64,000 nt of DNA, taken from Arthonia radiata. Taxonomy: Eukaryota > Ascomycota > Arthoniomycetes > Arthoniales > Arthoniaceae. Made by a program: the position numbers and the translations under genes. The stretch lies in NCBI GenBank assembly GCA_002989075.1, contig PSQN01000016.1, positions 2,930,336 to 2,994,335 on the forward strand, given 5' to 3'. Below, piece after piece: positions 20,363 through 32,190 of the stretch; position 1 is the stretch's first letter, and every line of letters begins with the position of its first letter. The notes under the pieces were generated by a model, which was not told where the DNA came from, ran no database searches, and saw only the letters and a list, made by a program, of their open reading frames with translations.

Positions 20363-21019
20363 ATGGCCACCGCCATTCTCCCCAAATCTACACCACCGCC
20401 CCTGCCCACGGAAATCCTCGAACAAATCATCACCCACACCCTCACCTCCGCCCTCCACAATAGCACCTTCTTCCCCTGCTCACTCTGGGGCGGCAAAGAA
20501 TGCCCAAATCCCTCTCTTACCCGCTACTACACTGCGACAGCCTTCAGGCTCGCATGCGTCTCCCATGCCTTTCTCGGCCTCGTGCGCAGATGCACGCGCC
20601 AGCTTCTGCGAAACGAGACCGTGGCGAATCCACCGCTGAGTGCCCTGTACTATCACCGCCTGCACAAGTATGGGACGAAGCACGCGGCGGCCAGGGTGAC
20701 GACGGGGGAGTTCTACCCTCGGTCTCCTGCGGGGTGGGTGATGATGGGTGGAATCAACTTCAGGGTCCGATTTCAGGCGCAGAGCATTTGTCGGTTGGAT
20801 CTTGCGGTGGCTGCGTTGGGGTTTGTCAAAGTCGGAGCGTGGAGAGGTAGGGAAGACAAGAATGCCGCGCATGATCGGGTCTGGGGAAAGGCGCGGGATG
20901 TGTATTGGGCGAGGAGGAGGCGGATGGCGCTGACTTGGTGGTTTTGGAGAACGGGTTATGTTGCGTTGGTGACTTTTGCGGTGGTTCTGCTGGGCATGTG
21001 CCTGATTCATTGCTGGTAA
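20363..21019 (+). CDS. F-box-like protein with C-terminal membrane segment, paralogue 3
   Basis: 218 residues from the ATG at 20363; the frame extends upstream to 20177 but that part looks like leader. N-terminus PPPLPTEILEQIITHTLTSALH is the clearest F-box-like core of the cluster. It shares FRLACVSHAFLG, CRLDLAVAALGFVKVGAWR and a WGKARDVYWARRRR basic stretch with its neighbours, and ends with one hydrophobic helix (about residues 190-213) close to the C-terminus, as in tail-anchored proteins. It is 294 bp downstream of paralogue 2 on the same strand, consistent with tandem duplication. Confidence 0.72.
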   Translation: MATAILPKSTPPPLPTEILEQIITHTLTSALHNSTFFPCSLWGGKECPNPSLTRYYTATAFRLACVSHAFLGLVRRCTRQLLRNETVANPPLSALYYHRLHKYGTKHAAARVTTGEFYPRSPAGWVMMGGINFRVRFQAQSICRLDLAVAALGFVKVGAWRGREDKNAAHDRVWGKARDVYWARRRRMALTWWFWRTGYVALVTFAVVLLGMCLIHCW

Positions 21020-21229
21020 AGAAGAAAGTCTGTGCTTGTGGGTAAGTTAGCAGCAGATGCTGTTGCGAAGATAAGACGTTTTCAAGTCTTGTGTGCAACC
21101 TGCTAGCGGGCAAAGAAGAAAAGGAACTGGTTAGAAATTTCTTGATGCTATACATGAAGCTAGATCGACACACTTGAAATGCGGGGATTATGGCTCGTCA
21201 GGCACGGGCCCGAGAAGACTTAGTTTCCA

Positions 21230-22270
21230 TCAATCCATCACAGGAGATACGAGGCGAAGTTTCCGCAGGCGGTCATCGAGCGTCTTAGCTGCCTTAGACC
21301 GCTCTGTCAACTCTTGAAGTCGCTCAAAGCTCTTACGCATGAATTCAGGTGGCTCTAGATTCCACTCGTCGACTTGCGTCAGCGCCCGCCACGCGATTTT
21401 GTTTAGGGAGTTCTCCAAGTCTACAATGTCCTTCCAAAACTTCGACAATCTGTTGAAGAATTCGCGATCGGCATGAAAGAGTTCGACTAGGTCCTGATCA
21501 TTCAATTCGGACGACGACCATACATCGTTCGGCCACATGTAGGAAGACATGGGGGCGAGGTCTGCCACAATGTAGGATCTGAGGGCTTCGTAACTGGGAC
21601 GAGGCCAGCTACGCGTTGACGCTGGGTGTGATGGATGATCAGGGGTAGACGAAGGTAGAGCCCTAGATGAGGCGCGGTTCAAGCCACCCCTCGAGGAAGT
21701 GCCGCGAGCACGTGCACGGTTGTTGAACTGCGAGGCTTGACTCAGACGGTTGAGAGTTGGGAAAGCTGGAGAGACATGAGAAGGCTTAGCTGTGGCTCCG
21801 GCTTCAGAGTTTTCGCTCTTAGTGGGCATGTAGCGAGGCGTCGAGCGGCCCAAGCCATCGGGGTTGCCTACATCGGATCCAGCTTCAGAGTCAGTACGAC
21901 TCGGTTGTACATATTGGGACGTTGAGGGCCCCGGGGCACTCCCATTTTCGCTACCAACGTCAGCAGCCTTTGGGTGCGTAGGAACCATCGTCCATGGTAA
22001 GAATTCGTCGTCGGTCAATGGCTTGGGGTTGTGTTGAGAGCCATCAGCCTCCTTTGAGATCTGTGTACTCGGAGTATCGGTCTGCTTGGTGCCGGTTGTA
22101 GAGTCAGTCTTGGTATCGGGCTGCTCTACATTGTCGTAGACGCGGCCAGAAGCTCGCTGCGCAAGCATGCGGCGCAAGACTTTTTGCACGTCCTTGGGTA
22201 GCTCGTCGAAGTCGTCGGCGCCTATGATGCCCATCACGTGCTCATCGAGCGATAACTGAGAAGAAGGCAT
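21230..22270 (-). CDS. unrecognised protein with disordered middle
   Basis: 346 residues, single exon, ATG at 22270. A short acidic N-terminal helix (DFDELPKDVQKVLRRMLAQR) is followed by about 180 polar, Ser/Thr/Pro-rich residues, then an ordered C-terminal part from about residue 228 (WPRPSYEALRSYIVADLAP onward) with long helices: LVELFHADREFFNRLSKFWK and FMRKSFERLQELTERSKAAK. No membrane segment or signal peptide. No family recognised. It has no similarity to the F-box-like genes around it. Confidence 0.65.
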   Translation of the reverse strand: MPSSQLSLDEHVMGIIGADDFDELPKDVQKVLRRMLAQRASGRVYDNVEQPDTKTDSTTGTKQTDTPSTQISKEADGSQHNPKPLTDDEFLPWTMVPTHPKAADVGSENGSAPGPSTSQYVQPSRTDSEAGSDVGNPDGLGRSTPRYMPTKSENSEAGATAKPSHVSPAFPTLNRLSQASQFNNRARARGTSSRGGLNRASSRALPSSTPDHPSHPASTRSWPRPSYEALRSYIVADLAPMSSYMWPNDVWSSSELNDQDLVELFHADREFFNRLSKFWKDIVDLENSLNKIAWRALTQVDEWNLEPPEFMRKSFERLQELTERSKAAKTLDDRLRKLRLVSPVMD

Positions 22271-22550
22271 GATGAAACGCTTGGTGATAAATCAATTGGG
22301 ATGATGATTGATTTTGTTCTTTGGGGAGAAATCTGCGATGCTCGGAAAGCAAGGTCAATGTCGAAGTATTCGAGGACTTTGTAGACTGGCCGTGGCGAAA
22401 AGCTGCGTTTGCGACCAACGAAAGCGTTTGCGACTCGAGTGCCACGCGTAGTCACGATGCGTTCTCGGCTTGGTCCGCTTGAGTGGCATTGGAGACGGTT
22501 TGCTACTACGATGCTCAGATATCAAAGGTAGATAGCGTCCTGAAAGCCCA

Positions 22551-23267
22551 CTACACAAACAGCAGCGTCACGCCTGTGGTAGCCATCACGCCGGCCAGCA
22601 CCAGCATACATCGCCGCTGATTCGAGAGCTCTTTCACTGTAGGTGAATCCTGTGCTGTAGATTCCTCAGAAACCAGCGCCCGCTTGGACTGCCATAAGCG
22701 ACGTTTCTCACCCCACGACCGCTGCGTCCCCACATCCTTCCTGGTCTGATATTCCCACTTGGCCACCTCAACGTATTCGAGCGCACCCAGAGCACGCGCT
22801 GCCCGGCCGAACTTGAATAGAACGACGTCGTATCGAGCTTTGTACTCGCGCTGCCGCTCTCGGTGCTGGGCACATGTAACGAACCCCTTGCAGCGTCGCT
22901 CACTGGTACACGTGTCTGCGCGTCGTAGATGCTCCTCGTCTTCGATGTCGAAGGCCGTCCAGAGGAGGTCATGGAGATGCTGAGAGTAGCGACGAACGTG
23001 GTAAAGGAAGGCCTTGCAGGTGAGTGCCAGCCTGAATGCGGCGGCGACGTAGTATAGGTCGGGTGATGGACCTGGTGGATGGTCCAAATCACAATTCACT
23101 GACGGTATGATGACACACGTATTCAGGCTGTGATGTCAAAACGTCAGTACATTGTCTTCTGGACTGCAAGGCGGCTTCAGAACAGAATGTGTGGACGACA
23201 GAACTTACTCATCTGCGAGACGGTGTTTGATGATCTGTTCGATGATCTCTGCAGGGAGTTTAGGCAT
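22551..23267 (-). CDS. F-box-like protein with C-terminal membrane segment, paralogue 4
   Basis: Two exons, 23209-23267 and 22551-23127, with an 81-nt intron (GTAAGT...CAG), giving 211 residues. The small first exon encodes MPKLPAEIIEQIIKHRLAD, the F-box-like core; the second contains FRLALTCKAFLYHVRRYSQHL and ALGALEYVEVAKWEYQTRKD, both matching paralogues 2 and 3, then WGEKRRLWQSKR, and ends in one hydrophobic helix of about 18 residues (CMLVLAGVMATTGVTLLFV) at the extreme C-terminus. This is a textbook tail-anchor arrangement. The middle also has a four-cysteine stretch (C-x5-C-x5-C). Confidence 0.72.
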
Positions 23268-23686
23268 GGTGACCTTATTATGAAAGGCCATTTGGTGCAT
23301 TTGGTGCGTCATGTTGTAAAGTTTCTCGACGATCAAGGAGCACAAAGCCTATATTGCTCACAGTGTGCAAGGTGAACGCGGAGGTAAGAGCGACTCCATC
23401 TCGAGACATTACCTTGGGACCTCACCTCGAGGCACAATAGCCGGGTACGCCAGGACCTACTCATACCGGACCGGGCGCCTATTGTTATTCGTATTGTTGG
23501 TATTGATGCAGCTGAGCTCCGGTGGACCCAGCGTCCTAAAACGTCAAAGCTTGTCATTCATGACTCTCGTCTATGTCTATTCACATGTTCCTGAATAGCG
23601 ACCCTTTCAATAGTACCTATCGTTCCTGCCTCGTGCACCATTGCGATGGATCCTCAACAGCTGATCTAGTGATAATCAATGTTCTG
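23268..23686. other. intergenic
   Basis: Upstream of F-box-like paralogue 4 and downstream of the phosphate carrier; no feature recognised. Confidence 0.5.
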
Positions 23687-24705
23687 CTAATGGCCACCCG
23701 TCGTGGGCAGTCCCAGGTTGACTTTCCACGTGTCGTAAATGAGCCACTGGAACGCGGTCAGTGTGCCAATCATCACTATTCTGACAGATAACCCATTCCA
23801 AAGCCCCATGAACCCAATGTTGCGGTAGATCCTGCTCATTGCCTGCGCAGCTGACTCTCCAGCCTTGCGGTCGCTGTTCAACTTCGATACCATGACATCA
23901 GCGGGGTGTGAAACGGCAGCGCACCCAATACCTGCAATATAACCACCCAAGAAGCTGACACCAGTCTGTTGCAACGTCGAGTACGTCTCCTTCGGCTTCC
24001 CGAGGGTCTTGTAGATGTACGCCACAGTCGACTCGAAAGTCGCAAACTTCACCATCGTGTATGGGATCTGACGGGCCCACAGGGGTCCAATGCCCTTGTA
24101 CAAGCCGGCCACACCTTCTTTCGACACGACCTTGCTGAAGCCCTCTCTCATATTTTGCGCGTAGGGTGGTAGGGTCGTCTGCATGCGGACCTTGACCGCC
24201 TCAAATGGACAAAGCGCAATATCAGCGAGGAACTCGGCTGATGCTGACGCCAAGAGAAAGTTCGCGGTAACGGGCATGTTCGGGAAGAACTTCTCGCCAT
24301 AGAGGTATTTGAAGATCTCGTAGAAGCCGTACTTGCCCGCACCTTGGAACGAATAGCCGACAAAGGTAGGAGCCCAACCGAAGAAGATGCCTCTCAACCC
24401 TATACAGTGATCAGCAAGTCATGCTTCTTGTGCGGAGCAATGCAACTGCTCTGCTGCGCGAGGGCGCAAATGCGGGGACACATACCTTCCTTCGCACCAA
24501 TCTGCCGCCAAGCTTGCATATTGGAAGAGTAGATCTTAGGATCCACCTGTCTGCGACATTTCACAAGGTCCAGAGGCGTGACAGCTGTGTGAGTAGGACC
24601 GCAAGCGACTATGCCGCCGACTAAGCATGCACCAAAGTATGTGTTCGAGTACATCTCAATCTTTTGCGATGGGCGGGGCATCGGCCCAGACTTCGAGGTT
24701 GCCAT
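23687..24705 (-). CDS. mir1: mitochondrial phosphate carrier (SLC25A3/Mir1-like)
   Basis: Inner-membrane carrier importing inorganic phosphate with a proton for ATP synthesis. Exons 24486-24705 and 23687-24399 (intron 86 nt, GTATGT donor) give 310 residues, the normal length. The three carrier repeats each show their signature: [22 protein letters not shown] and [12 protein letters not shown]. The sequences [20 protein letters not shown] and [16 protein letters not shown] are typical of phosphate carriers rather than other family members. ATG at 24705 gives a short N-terminus; an in-frame region upstream is less likely. It lies beside the mitochondrial PDA1 gene, but the two are separately transcribed. 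Confidence 0.93.
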
Positions 24706-25304
24706 GCTTGAGCGCGGGCTGTTCTGATGGTCACAGTATGTCAAGAACGTATTCAACCGCCTTCAGATGCTATGTCTGTCTCTTTGATAGCTGTTTCGCG
24801 CGTGTACCAAGCTCCAGCAAGCTCTGTGCCGCGCGTGTCTGTTAGCTTCGGACTATGCAGGCGCTGGTGTTAGCGACAGGCACAGCAGGCTTTCCTTGCA
24901 GCGTGCAAAAGGATTGCCGGGGGTTGAAGGAAAGGAGGCTTTATGAGGCAGAGACAGCAGATGGAAGGTTGGCAAGAAGCTGGGAACGGCAGCTTTATCT
25001 CAATGGATGAAACGGAAGAGACGGAAGGGTGACGTCGGCTAGTCGGACATGCCAATGACTCGGCCGCTCGGCCTTAATGCGAAGGTCCCGCGAGTGTTGG
25101 GATCGCATGGTGAAATGTACAAAGCGCAGAGGTTGAGACCACGTCAATGTTTAGCATGCTTCCTTTCACGTTGAGAAATTACACCATGAAGGACTAGAAG
25201 CCTTGCGTCGGTTTCGTCCTTCAACGCCGGCGCTTCTACCCGCGCGCGACAGCTTTGTACGCCGTTCCATGACCTGTACCCAAGCAACGCCGTGGTCATG
25301 CAAC
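24706..25304. other. intergenic between two mitochondrial-protein genes
   Basis: About 600 bp with the phosphate-carrier promoter and the PDA1 3' end. No gene or repeat recognised. Confidence 0.55.
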
Positions 25305-26862
25305 TTATTCAAATTTCTCCGCTGAGTTCTTGCCTGTACCCGTCGTAGCAGGACTCTGCGGGACCTGCAACGGCTTGTTCTGATCGTAGTAGTATGTCTC
25401 CTCCGTCGTCCGCCCTCTCAAGAAGTTCGGCTCGCTTCCTCGCACGTAGATATCCTCGTAAAGGACATCCTGCGTTGCATCCGGCACAGCCATGTTCTCT
25501 GCAATCTTCACCTCCTCGTCGACCATGTCGCGTGCGCTCTTGTCGATTGCCTTCAGCTCTTCCTCGGATGTTACGCCCCAGTCGATGATCTTCTGCTTGA
25601 GACCGGCGATTGGATCTTGCGTTGAGCGCATGCGTTGAATCTCCTCACGTGTGCGGTATGTCGTGCCAGGATCGGACATTGAGTGGCCACCGTATCGGTA
25701 GGTCACATACTCGAAGACGAGTGGGCCCTTGCCAGACCGCGTCCACTCTCGGCCGTACTGAACGGCAGCCTTGACTGCAAGGACGTCCATGCCGTTAATC
25801 TTAAGACCTGGGATGTATTGCCCGCGCTTATAGTATTCTGTCAATGCTGCAGCTCGCCCTGCAGCTGTTCCCATGCCGTATTTGTTGTCTGCCGAAGATT
25901 ATTAGCTTCGCTTGATAATGATGAGATCATGCCGCAACAGCTGGACGTACTCTCGCAGCCAAATAGCACTGGCAAGTTCCACAACTTCGCCATGTTGAAA
26001 GCCTCGAAGACCTGCCCTTGGTTGCTTGCGCCATCACCGTATAAGCAAATCGTGGTGTTGTCCTTCTCCAGATACTGATTTGCAAAGCCAATGCCAGCAC
26101 CGACGGGTACTTGAGCACCAACAATACCGTTGCCTCCGTAGAAGCCAGTCGAGAACATGTGCATCGAGCCACCCTTGCCATAAGCGATGCCGTCTCGGCG
26201 TCCGAGCAACTCGCCGATGATGGAGCGCACAGACCCGCCGCGCATAAGCGCAAAGCCGTGACATCGGTAGGCGGTGATCAGGTGGTCAAGCTTAGTGAGA
26301 GCGTGTTCAATCCCAACTGCAACAGCTTCTTGACCGGTGGACAAATGACAGAAACCCCGGATCTTCTTTTCTTTGTATAGTCTGTCTGCGGCCATTTCCA
26401 TGCGCCTGGAAGAAGCATATGTCAGCTCAAATAAACTTGCTTCGTAGCATTGCACGAGTCTGTATGTGCCAGAAGTAGATCAAGTAGACCGCATACCGTA
26501 TTGACACCATGTCGTAGTACATCTGCTTCAGCTCCTGCTTTGTGGTATCCAGATAGTATGGCGGCGGGTCGAGCTCGTAGGTCTCAAAACTATGTCACCT
26601 TAGCAACTCTTTGCGCGACAGCCCCAGAGACGGCTTTGACGGACCTCTCATCGCTAAGAACAACCTCGAATGGTTTGTCATCCTCTTGAGGCACCTTCTC
26701 GCGCTCTGCATGCGACGAAGCGGCATCTGTGGTTACTGTCCGTGCAGCTTGTACTTGATTCGGTCTTATTGCGGGCGTTCGAGAAGCAGTTGTGACAAAA
26801 GGTTGACGGGCGTATGATCGTGACGCGGAGGCAACGCCTCTGCGAAGAGTACGCGAGAGCAT
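25305..26862 (-). CDS. pda1: pyruvate dehydrogenase E1 component alpha subunit
   Basis: Matrix enzyme that decarboxylates pyruvate with thiamine diphosphate. Exons 26645-26862, 26497-26589, 25951-26405 and 25305-25888 give about 449 residues. The N-terminus is an Arg/Ser/Ala-rich mitochondrial presequence. Then [45 protein letters not shown], the TPP motif [20 protein letters not shown] ending in ENN (the ENN restored by splicing), and the regulatory loop [20 protein letters not shown] with the kinase-target serines. The first intron appears to use a weak GTCCGT donor. All family landmarks are present. Confidence 0.94.
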
Positions 26863-27290
26863 TTTGAGGGGTTGTGAGGAGGGAGGAAGGGAAAGATTCG
26901 GTGCGTGGTTAGCTCGTTGAGAGACCTGTTGAGTCGCAGCTTTCTCCGATCCGAAGTTTCGAGGATTCCGTGCACGGCCGACGATAAAGCTTTCACGGCA
27001 GGGTCATGTTGATATGGTCAGTTTCGAACGATTTGAAGGTTTCCACGCCTCCGTGAAGACAAATTAACCGCGGGGAATGAAGCACACAGAATGATTTACG
27101 ATTACATTTGTGAGAACATGATGTATACAAGAGGTTGCTAGACCGAGGTCTGCTGGGTATCATTGGTATCAATATAGGTAAATATGTGGAGTGTAGGGAC
27201 TGCAGAAAGCCAACCTAAACACCTCGCTAATCGCTCGGAGAACAGACTCAATAAGTTACAGTGATCGTAAAGTCGTAAGCATGCACTGAG
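26863..27290. other. intergenic
   Basis: PDA1 promoter and the 3' side of the next minus-strand gene. Nothing specific seen. Confidence 0.5.
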
Positions 27291-29719
27291 TCATGAGATT
27301 GACAAAGAGCGATACTTGTCAACCACCTCGTCGTCAAGTGTGCCATCATGCTGAATGACCGCCGCTCGGTCAACGTAGTCGCTCTCCGAAGACGCATCAG
27401 AGTCAACGCCATTCTTCGGTTTCGCAAACAAATCCGTGAAGCCAGTGACAACGTAGGGGCACGGCTCCTCTGCCTCGACCGCCTTTTCTTGTCTTTGGCG
27501 CTCGATCTGGGCTTGCTTGGCAGACGCGTCAGAGTCCGCTCGCTTGCAACTGTCTGCGTACTGAATCGCACTGCTCCGATCCCAGGAGTAGATGCTGTCA
27601 ACAGTCTCACGAGATCCATCGGTGCCGTGGCTGTAAGTTAAACTAGGAATGCTTGATCTATCGTCGAAATTGCCGTGGGAGTATGATACTGCGTGCGCTG
27701 GAAGAGAGTCTTGAAAATTGTCGAATGTGGAGTTAGTAGCGGTAGATGTAGGACTAGCGATTGACTCGTCGCTACTCATCGAATGGCGCTCCTCCTTCGG
27801 CTGATCAAACCCAAAATCGAAATCGAAACCGGCCACAACGGGGCTGTCATTAGCAAAACCTGAGTCGCCGCCGTAGCCAAGCTCGGCGAGCGTGCGACCG
27901 GAAACAAGCTCTGACTGAGTTGAGATTTGCGGCCTAGCTGGCATACTCCTGCGCTTGATGGACGGTTTGCGCAGTCTTGTACTGGCACGCTTTAATGAGC
28001 CTTTCGGCGGGGCAGTATGACTATCCGGCGCGATCGTTTTGTTAGATGAGTGGTCGTAGTAGTTGTCGGTTTCGCAGTCGGGGTGAATGGAGAACGTCGG
28101 AGTAGGCGTCGCCGCTTGACGGCCATCATCTGAATTTGCGGAGGATGGCGGCTCCGACTCTTCAATTGCGCGCGCTTGCAAGCTTGGATGTTCTTTCACT
28201 GACTCTGCGTCATCCCAAGGAGGCAGGCCGTCGGTCAGGATGCATAGCGGATACGTGGCGGTAGTGGTGTCTCGAACTTCTGGAGGGGCCTGGATCGCAG
28301 ACACCAAGGTTTGCAGTATCCCATAGATTAATATCCATCGTACCTTTCGTGCGTCTGCAGGGGAAACTTTTTGCTCCGTCCTTAACGCATTTTCGTCTTC
28401 CCAAGCAAGATACGAATGGACAAGGCCAGGCTGGTTGACTGCGTCGCGGTGGCTGTTCGTTGCGGCGCGCAGTGACCTTCTCACTTGGTCTGTCTTCTTT
28501 GAAGGTGTATTACCGCCGTCTTTGCCAAATCTAAGCGCGCGTAGGTTGATTTGTGATTTACTCTTTTCGTCTGCGAGAAGTTGAGGTATCAGTGGTATGG
28601 GGTATGGCAGTGGATTGAACTTGTGGCGTGAGTTGAATGCTTCGACATTTTGCTCTACGCATATACCACCATTGGCTGACTTCAGACCAACCTGCGTATT
28701 GCTTAAACCTTTGTCTGCGAGCAGGTGATACAGGGAACTGAAGTCGTCGTACATGTCGTAGTAGAGATCTTTCGGGAAGTTTGTTGGATGGTAGGGAGGC
28801 CAGTAGCCAAACCTGCCCACGTAGAAGGAGTGTAGAAAGGTCCTGAAGTAATCGAGATGATGACGGGCTCCATCTGAAAGACCCAGATATGAAGCGGAGA
28901 GCTCATGCTCTAGGAAGCCGACCAGAGTTCCTGAAGTACGATCCAGATGTAGATCCATCTCGAGGAAAGCTCTGGTGATCAAGGCTTTGGTGACGCGACT
29001 GATAGGCTCGAATTCGCTGCTGTTCGTTATCTCGGAGCTCATGCCAGTGCAATGAGCAAATGAGTCTACCCAGACGTGGCGTATTCGAGCCTTTTCTGAG
29101 AAGGCCAGCATGGCCAGAGCGTTATCAGGACGATGCTCGACCACGCTGTAGCCCATTCGATCCGCGAAGATGAGGATGTCTTCAACATTGTCAACGTCTG
29201 CACCACGCCAAAGGCGCATGCTATCAAGTAGGTCCGCCAGTGCCGTTCCAAGGAAATGTCCAACCAAGGGGCGCTGGCAGAGCCATGCGAAGAAATTTCG
29301 AGTCGCAATGTGGCACTTCAACGCGTCTTCGCGCAGCAGCCCAGTGGGAGCCGGAAGATACAGCTCGAGGCGTTCTGTCTGGCAGTCTTTCCCAGAGATC
29401 GTCCGATGTGCCAACTCCAAAAGTGGCTCGCATTGTGCTTCGATGAGCTTTTGCGCTGGCAATCTGAATGCAGGCCCGCGCTGGGATTGGCCCTTGGCGT
29501 AGAGAAATATTGAGCAGTTTGCATCGTCTTCGAATAGGTCGACGTCCTGAGTACATGTGGTCAGCTTTAATGAGGTTGAGAGAGAGAGCGGCTTACCCTT
29601 CGAACGCCATCCCACGTAGAGACATCACGCTTGCCGCGATACCAGCGCTTAAGATTAAAGATTTGACGAGCTGGCCTTGAGAACCTCAATGGCGCAGTTG
29701 TGAAAGCGTATGGATCCAT
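27291..29719 (-). CDS. large conserved fungal protein (possibly DUF8004 family)
   Basis: Exons 29597-29719 and 27291-29546 (50-nt intron) give about 792 residues from the ATG at 29719; the frame is open further upstream without ATG, so the 5' end is uncertain. Residues about 20-330 look globular: KRWYRGKRDVSTWDGVRRDV, then LFEDDANCSIFLYAKGQSQRG, and later YFRTFLHSFYVGRFGYWPP and LYYDMYDDFSSLYHLLADKG. This resembles a widespread filamentous-fungal family I believe is catalogued as DUF8004, recalled from memory. The remainder is Ser/Asp/Pro-rich and probably disordered. No enzyme motif, signal or membrane helix. Function unknown. Confidence 0.75.
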
Positions 29720-30906
29720 GTCGAGAAGCTTGGTATCGAAGTACCGCGCTACTGGGAGCTTGACCAGGAGCTTCGGCCACAGTCCGACCCTTGCAACAAA
29801 GTGGCGTGCAGCATCTAAGATGGTGAGCGTCGAAGAGCGATGTTCAAGAAGAAAGTGAGAGACAGCTAGATGGGATGAACAAGGCAAGGCAGAGATGGGC
29901 GGTCAGCAAGCAGTGTTGGCAGCGTTGTGAATGACGTTGGAGATGAAGAAAACCTTGGATAGCTCTCTCAGAGTTGAGGCCATCCCGACCGAGCGGCTTG
30001 CCCACTTCCTGCCATCGATCTGGGCGTCCAGCCTTATGCTGTCAGCTCCAAAGAGCTTAGCGCAGCTGTCTCAAGGAGTTAGCGCCAGAAATCATTCCGT
30101 TTTTGGTTCAGCTTGGAGACGTTTAGGCCCAATCGAGTACTGGTGCTCTGTAGAACACCGCCACACCGCCACAGCGTCTACGTCAGCCTTGCATATCATG
30201 ATTCATGTGACAGATTCCGTTCGGTGCGTTCATCAGTCTTTCGAACTAAGAGCGACCGGAGCTACAATTCCCGATCTTGTGAGCAATCGTATAACACAAG
30301 CTGTCTCAAATTCTCTTGGTGCATTTGCATGCGTTCTCTAGATTCTCACAGAAGGTAACATATACCAGTGTGCGTGCCAAAATCTGTTGCCGAACCGTCT
30401 CATCCATCACATCTTCGACTAGACAATTCGAGCATTCGCGCGTCATTAACTGTCACGATGGTAGTCCTAAAGCTAGCAAGCTAAGGATGGGAGAAAAACG
30501 AGCGCCCATCTGCTCGATGCACCGGTGCTGCTAACAGTGGTCTCAATGCTCGGCCGACAGTATACTGATATACTCCGAACGGTTTGTAGAACCTGGACAT
30601 GCGCGGTCAAAAGCGCGATATGCGGTATCGTATGAATTATTCAAAAGAACGCGGAGCAGTCTATGTTTCAGCAAAAATGGTGAGCCCTGCGTTGGGGCCA
30701 CCTGGTTGTCTAATCTCAGCCGTGTTAAGGTGATGATTGGTCTGCGCGCTTGGTCATCCTCAGCCGTAATATGCATGGGTTTACTTCATTATATAGAAAG
30801 CCCTCCGCAAATCGTAGTCAATATTCCCAAAGCAACAATCTCACACGCGACAAGATATCGAGGCTTCCTATACTTTTGCAATATCTTTCTGTAGCCACTG
30901 CGAAGC
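29720..30906. other. divergent intergenic region
   Basis: About 1.2 kb between two divergent genes. May hold the unplaced 5' exon of the large conserved protein. No other feature supported. Confidence 0.5.
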
Positions 30907-31776
30907 ATGTCGGCAAAACCAACCGCAGCCCCTTGGGCCGACGCGCCCTTCCAACTTATCACCACACCATCAAAGTACATGGACGTCAACTCGCACTCTG
31001 CTGTCTGGTGTGCCTCTGAGATGTCCCACGCCCACAACATGCTCATTCGAGGTCTCAATGCAATCGTCCAACAGGGACCTTACGTCTTACCTTCTTCAGA
31101 GGCCGATGTCAAAGACTTCCTCTTCTACGTCTTGTCATGGCTCAAGTCTGTCGATCATCACCACAGCGTAGAGGAGTTGACTATGTTCCCTGCAATTGAG
31201 AAATTGGCTGGCGAGAATGGCATCATGGATGGTGCTTGTCATCAGCACGAACAGTTTCATGATGGACTTATGCGCTTAAAGGAATATACTGAGAATACCA
31301 AGCTCGAGGATTACAGATGGGAGGCTATGAAAGCGATCATCGACTCATTCAGTGAGAGCTTGGTCCAACATTTGTACAGTGAGATCGGGGACATAAAGGC
31401 GTTGGAGCGATTCGACAGCGACGGCTTGAGGAAGGTGTGGGCAGAAGCTGAGAAAGTGGCGAAAGCTGAGGGCAACATACAGATGTTGGTAAGTCGTCTC
31501 ATCCTTCGTCAGAATGTCGTCAGCACATCCATCAAGTCTTTGTTGCAACGCATCTCATCTTCGCTAACCTTGTACTAGTACGACGTCTTCCCACTCGTGC
31601 TTGGCTGCTGCGACAAGACCTATGAGAGTGGAAACGACTTTCCTCCACTGCCAAGCTTGATGGTCTATGCGATTCGCTTCTGGTTTGGAGCGTCTCACAG
31701 CGGCTCCTGGAGATTCAATCCTTGTGACGTCTGGGGTCAGCCGAAGCCGCTTGCGATGATACCATCTGCTACCTGA
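30907..31776 (+). CDS. hemerythrin-like (HHE) domain protein
   Basis: Exons 30907-31488 and 31579-31776 (90-nt intron) give 259 residues. The N-terminal 170 residues form a hemerythrin/HHE-type four-helix bundle, with candidate di-iron ligands in EMSHAHNMLIRG, DHHHSVEELTMFP, HQHEQFHDGL and LVQHLYSEI. The second exon encodes a conserved C-terminal extension, FPLVLGCCDKTYESG followed by WFGASHSGSWRFNPCD, which I associate with fungal members of this group. No signal peptide, so probably cytosolic. Fungal HHE proteins are thought to bind iron or oxygen species, but the reaction is not established. Confidence 0.85.
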
Positions 31777-32190
31777 ATTACCTGAATTGGCGAGGAGGAT
31801 GTGACTTGATGAACAAACTTCGCGGGCTCGCTACCACCATTCTTTCCTAGCGTTACACTCCTACGTATACAGTGTTAGTCCATGCGCGCACGAGCAAGTG
31901 CACAATTTGTGATCTTTGTCAACAACACGTTACACGTTACGCCACCCCTTTCATTGGAGGGCAAGTACAAGTTCTAGAGCGAGGCTGAGTTAAACCCAGG
32001 ACGGGCCGCGAGAGAAGCGTTATTTGGGGTCAGTGAAAATGCGGAAGAATCTGGGGACGAGTGAAGGCCAGTGGTTAGGGGATCACGGCGGTGCCAGAGG
32101 GCAGGCAACGGTGGGAGGAAGAGGTTGTGGCAGAAAGAAGTCGAATGGCTTCTCGAACGGATCTGAGGCTTCTGAAACAATTTACTGCCA
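31777..32190. other. intergenic, convergent 3' ends
   Basis: Convergent ends of two genes; no feature recognised. Confidence 0.5.
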
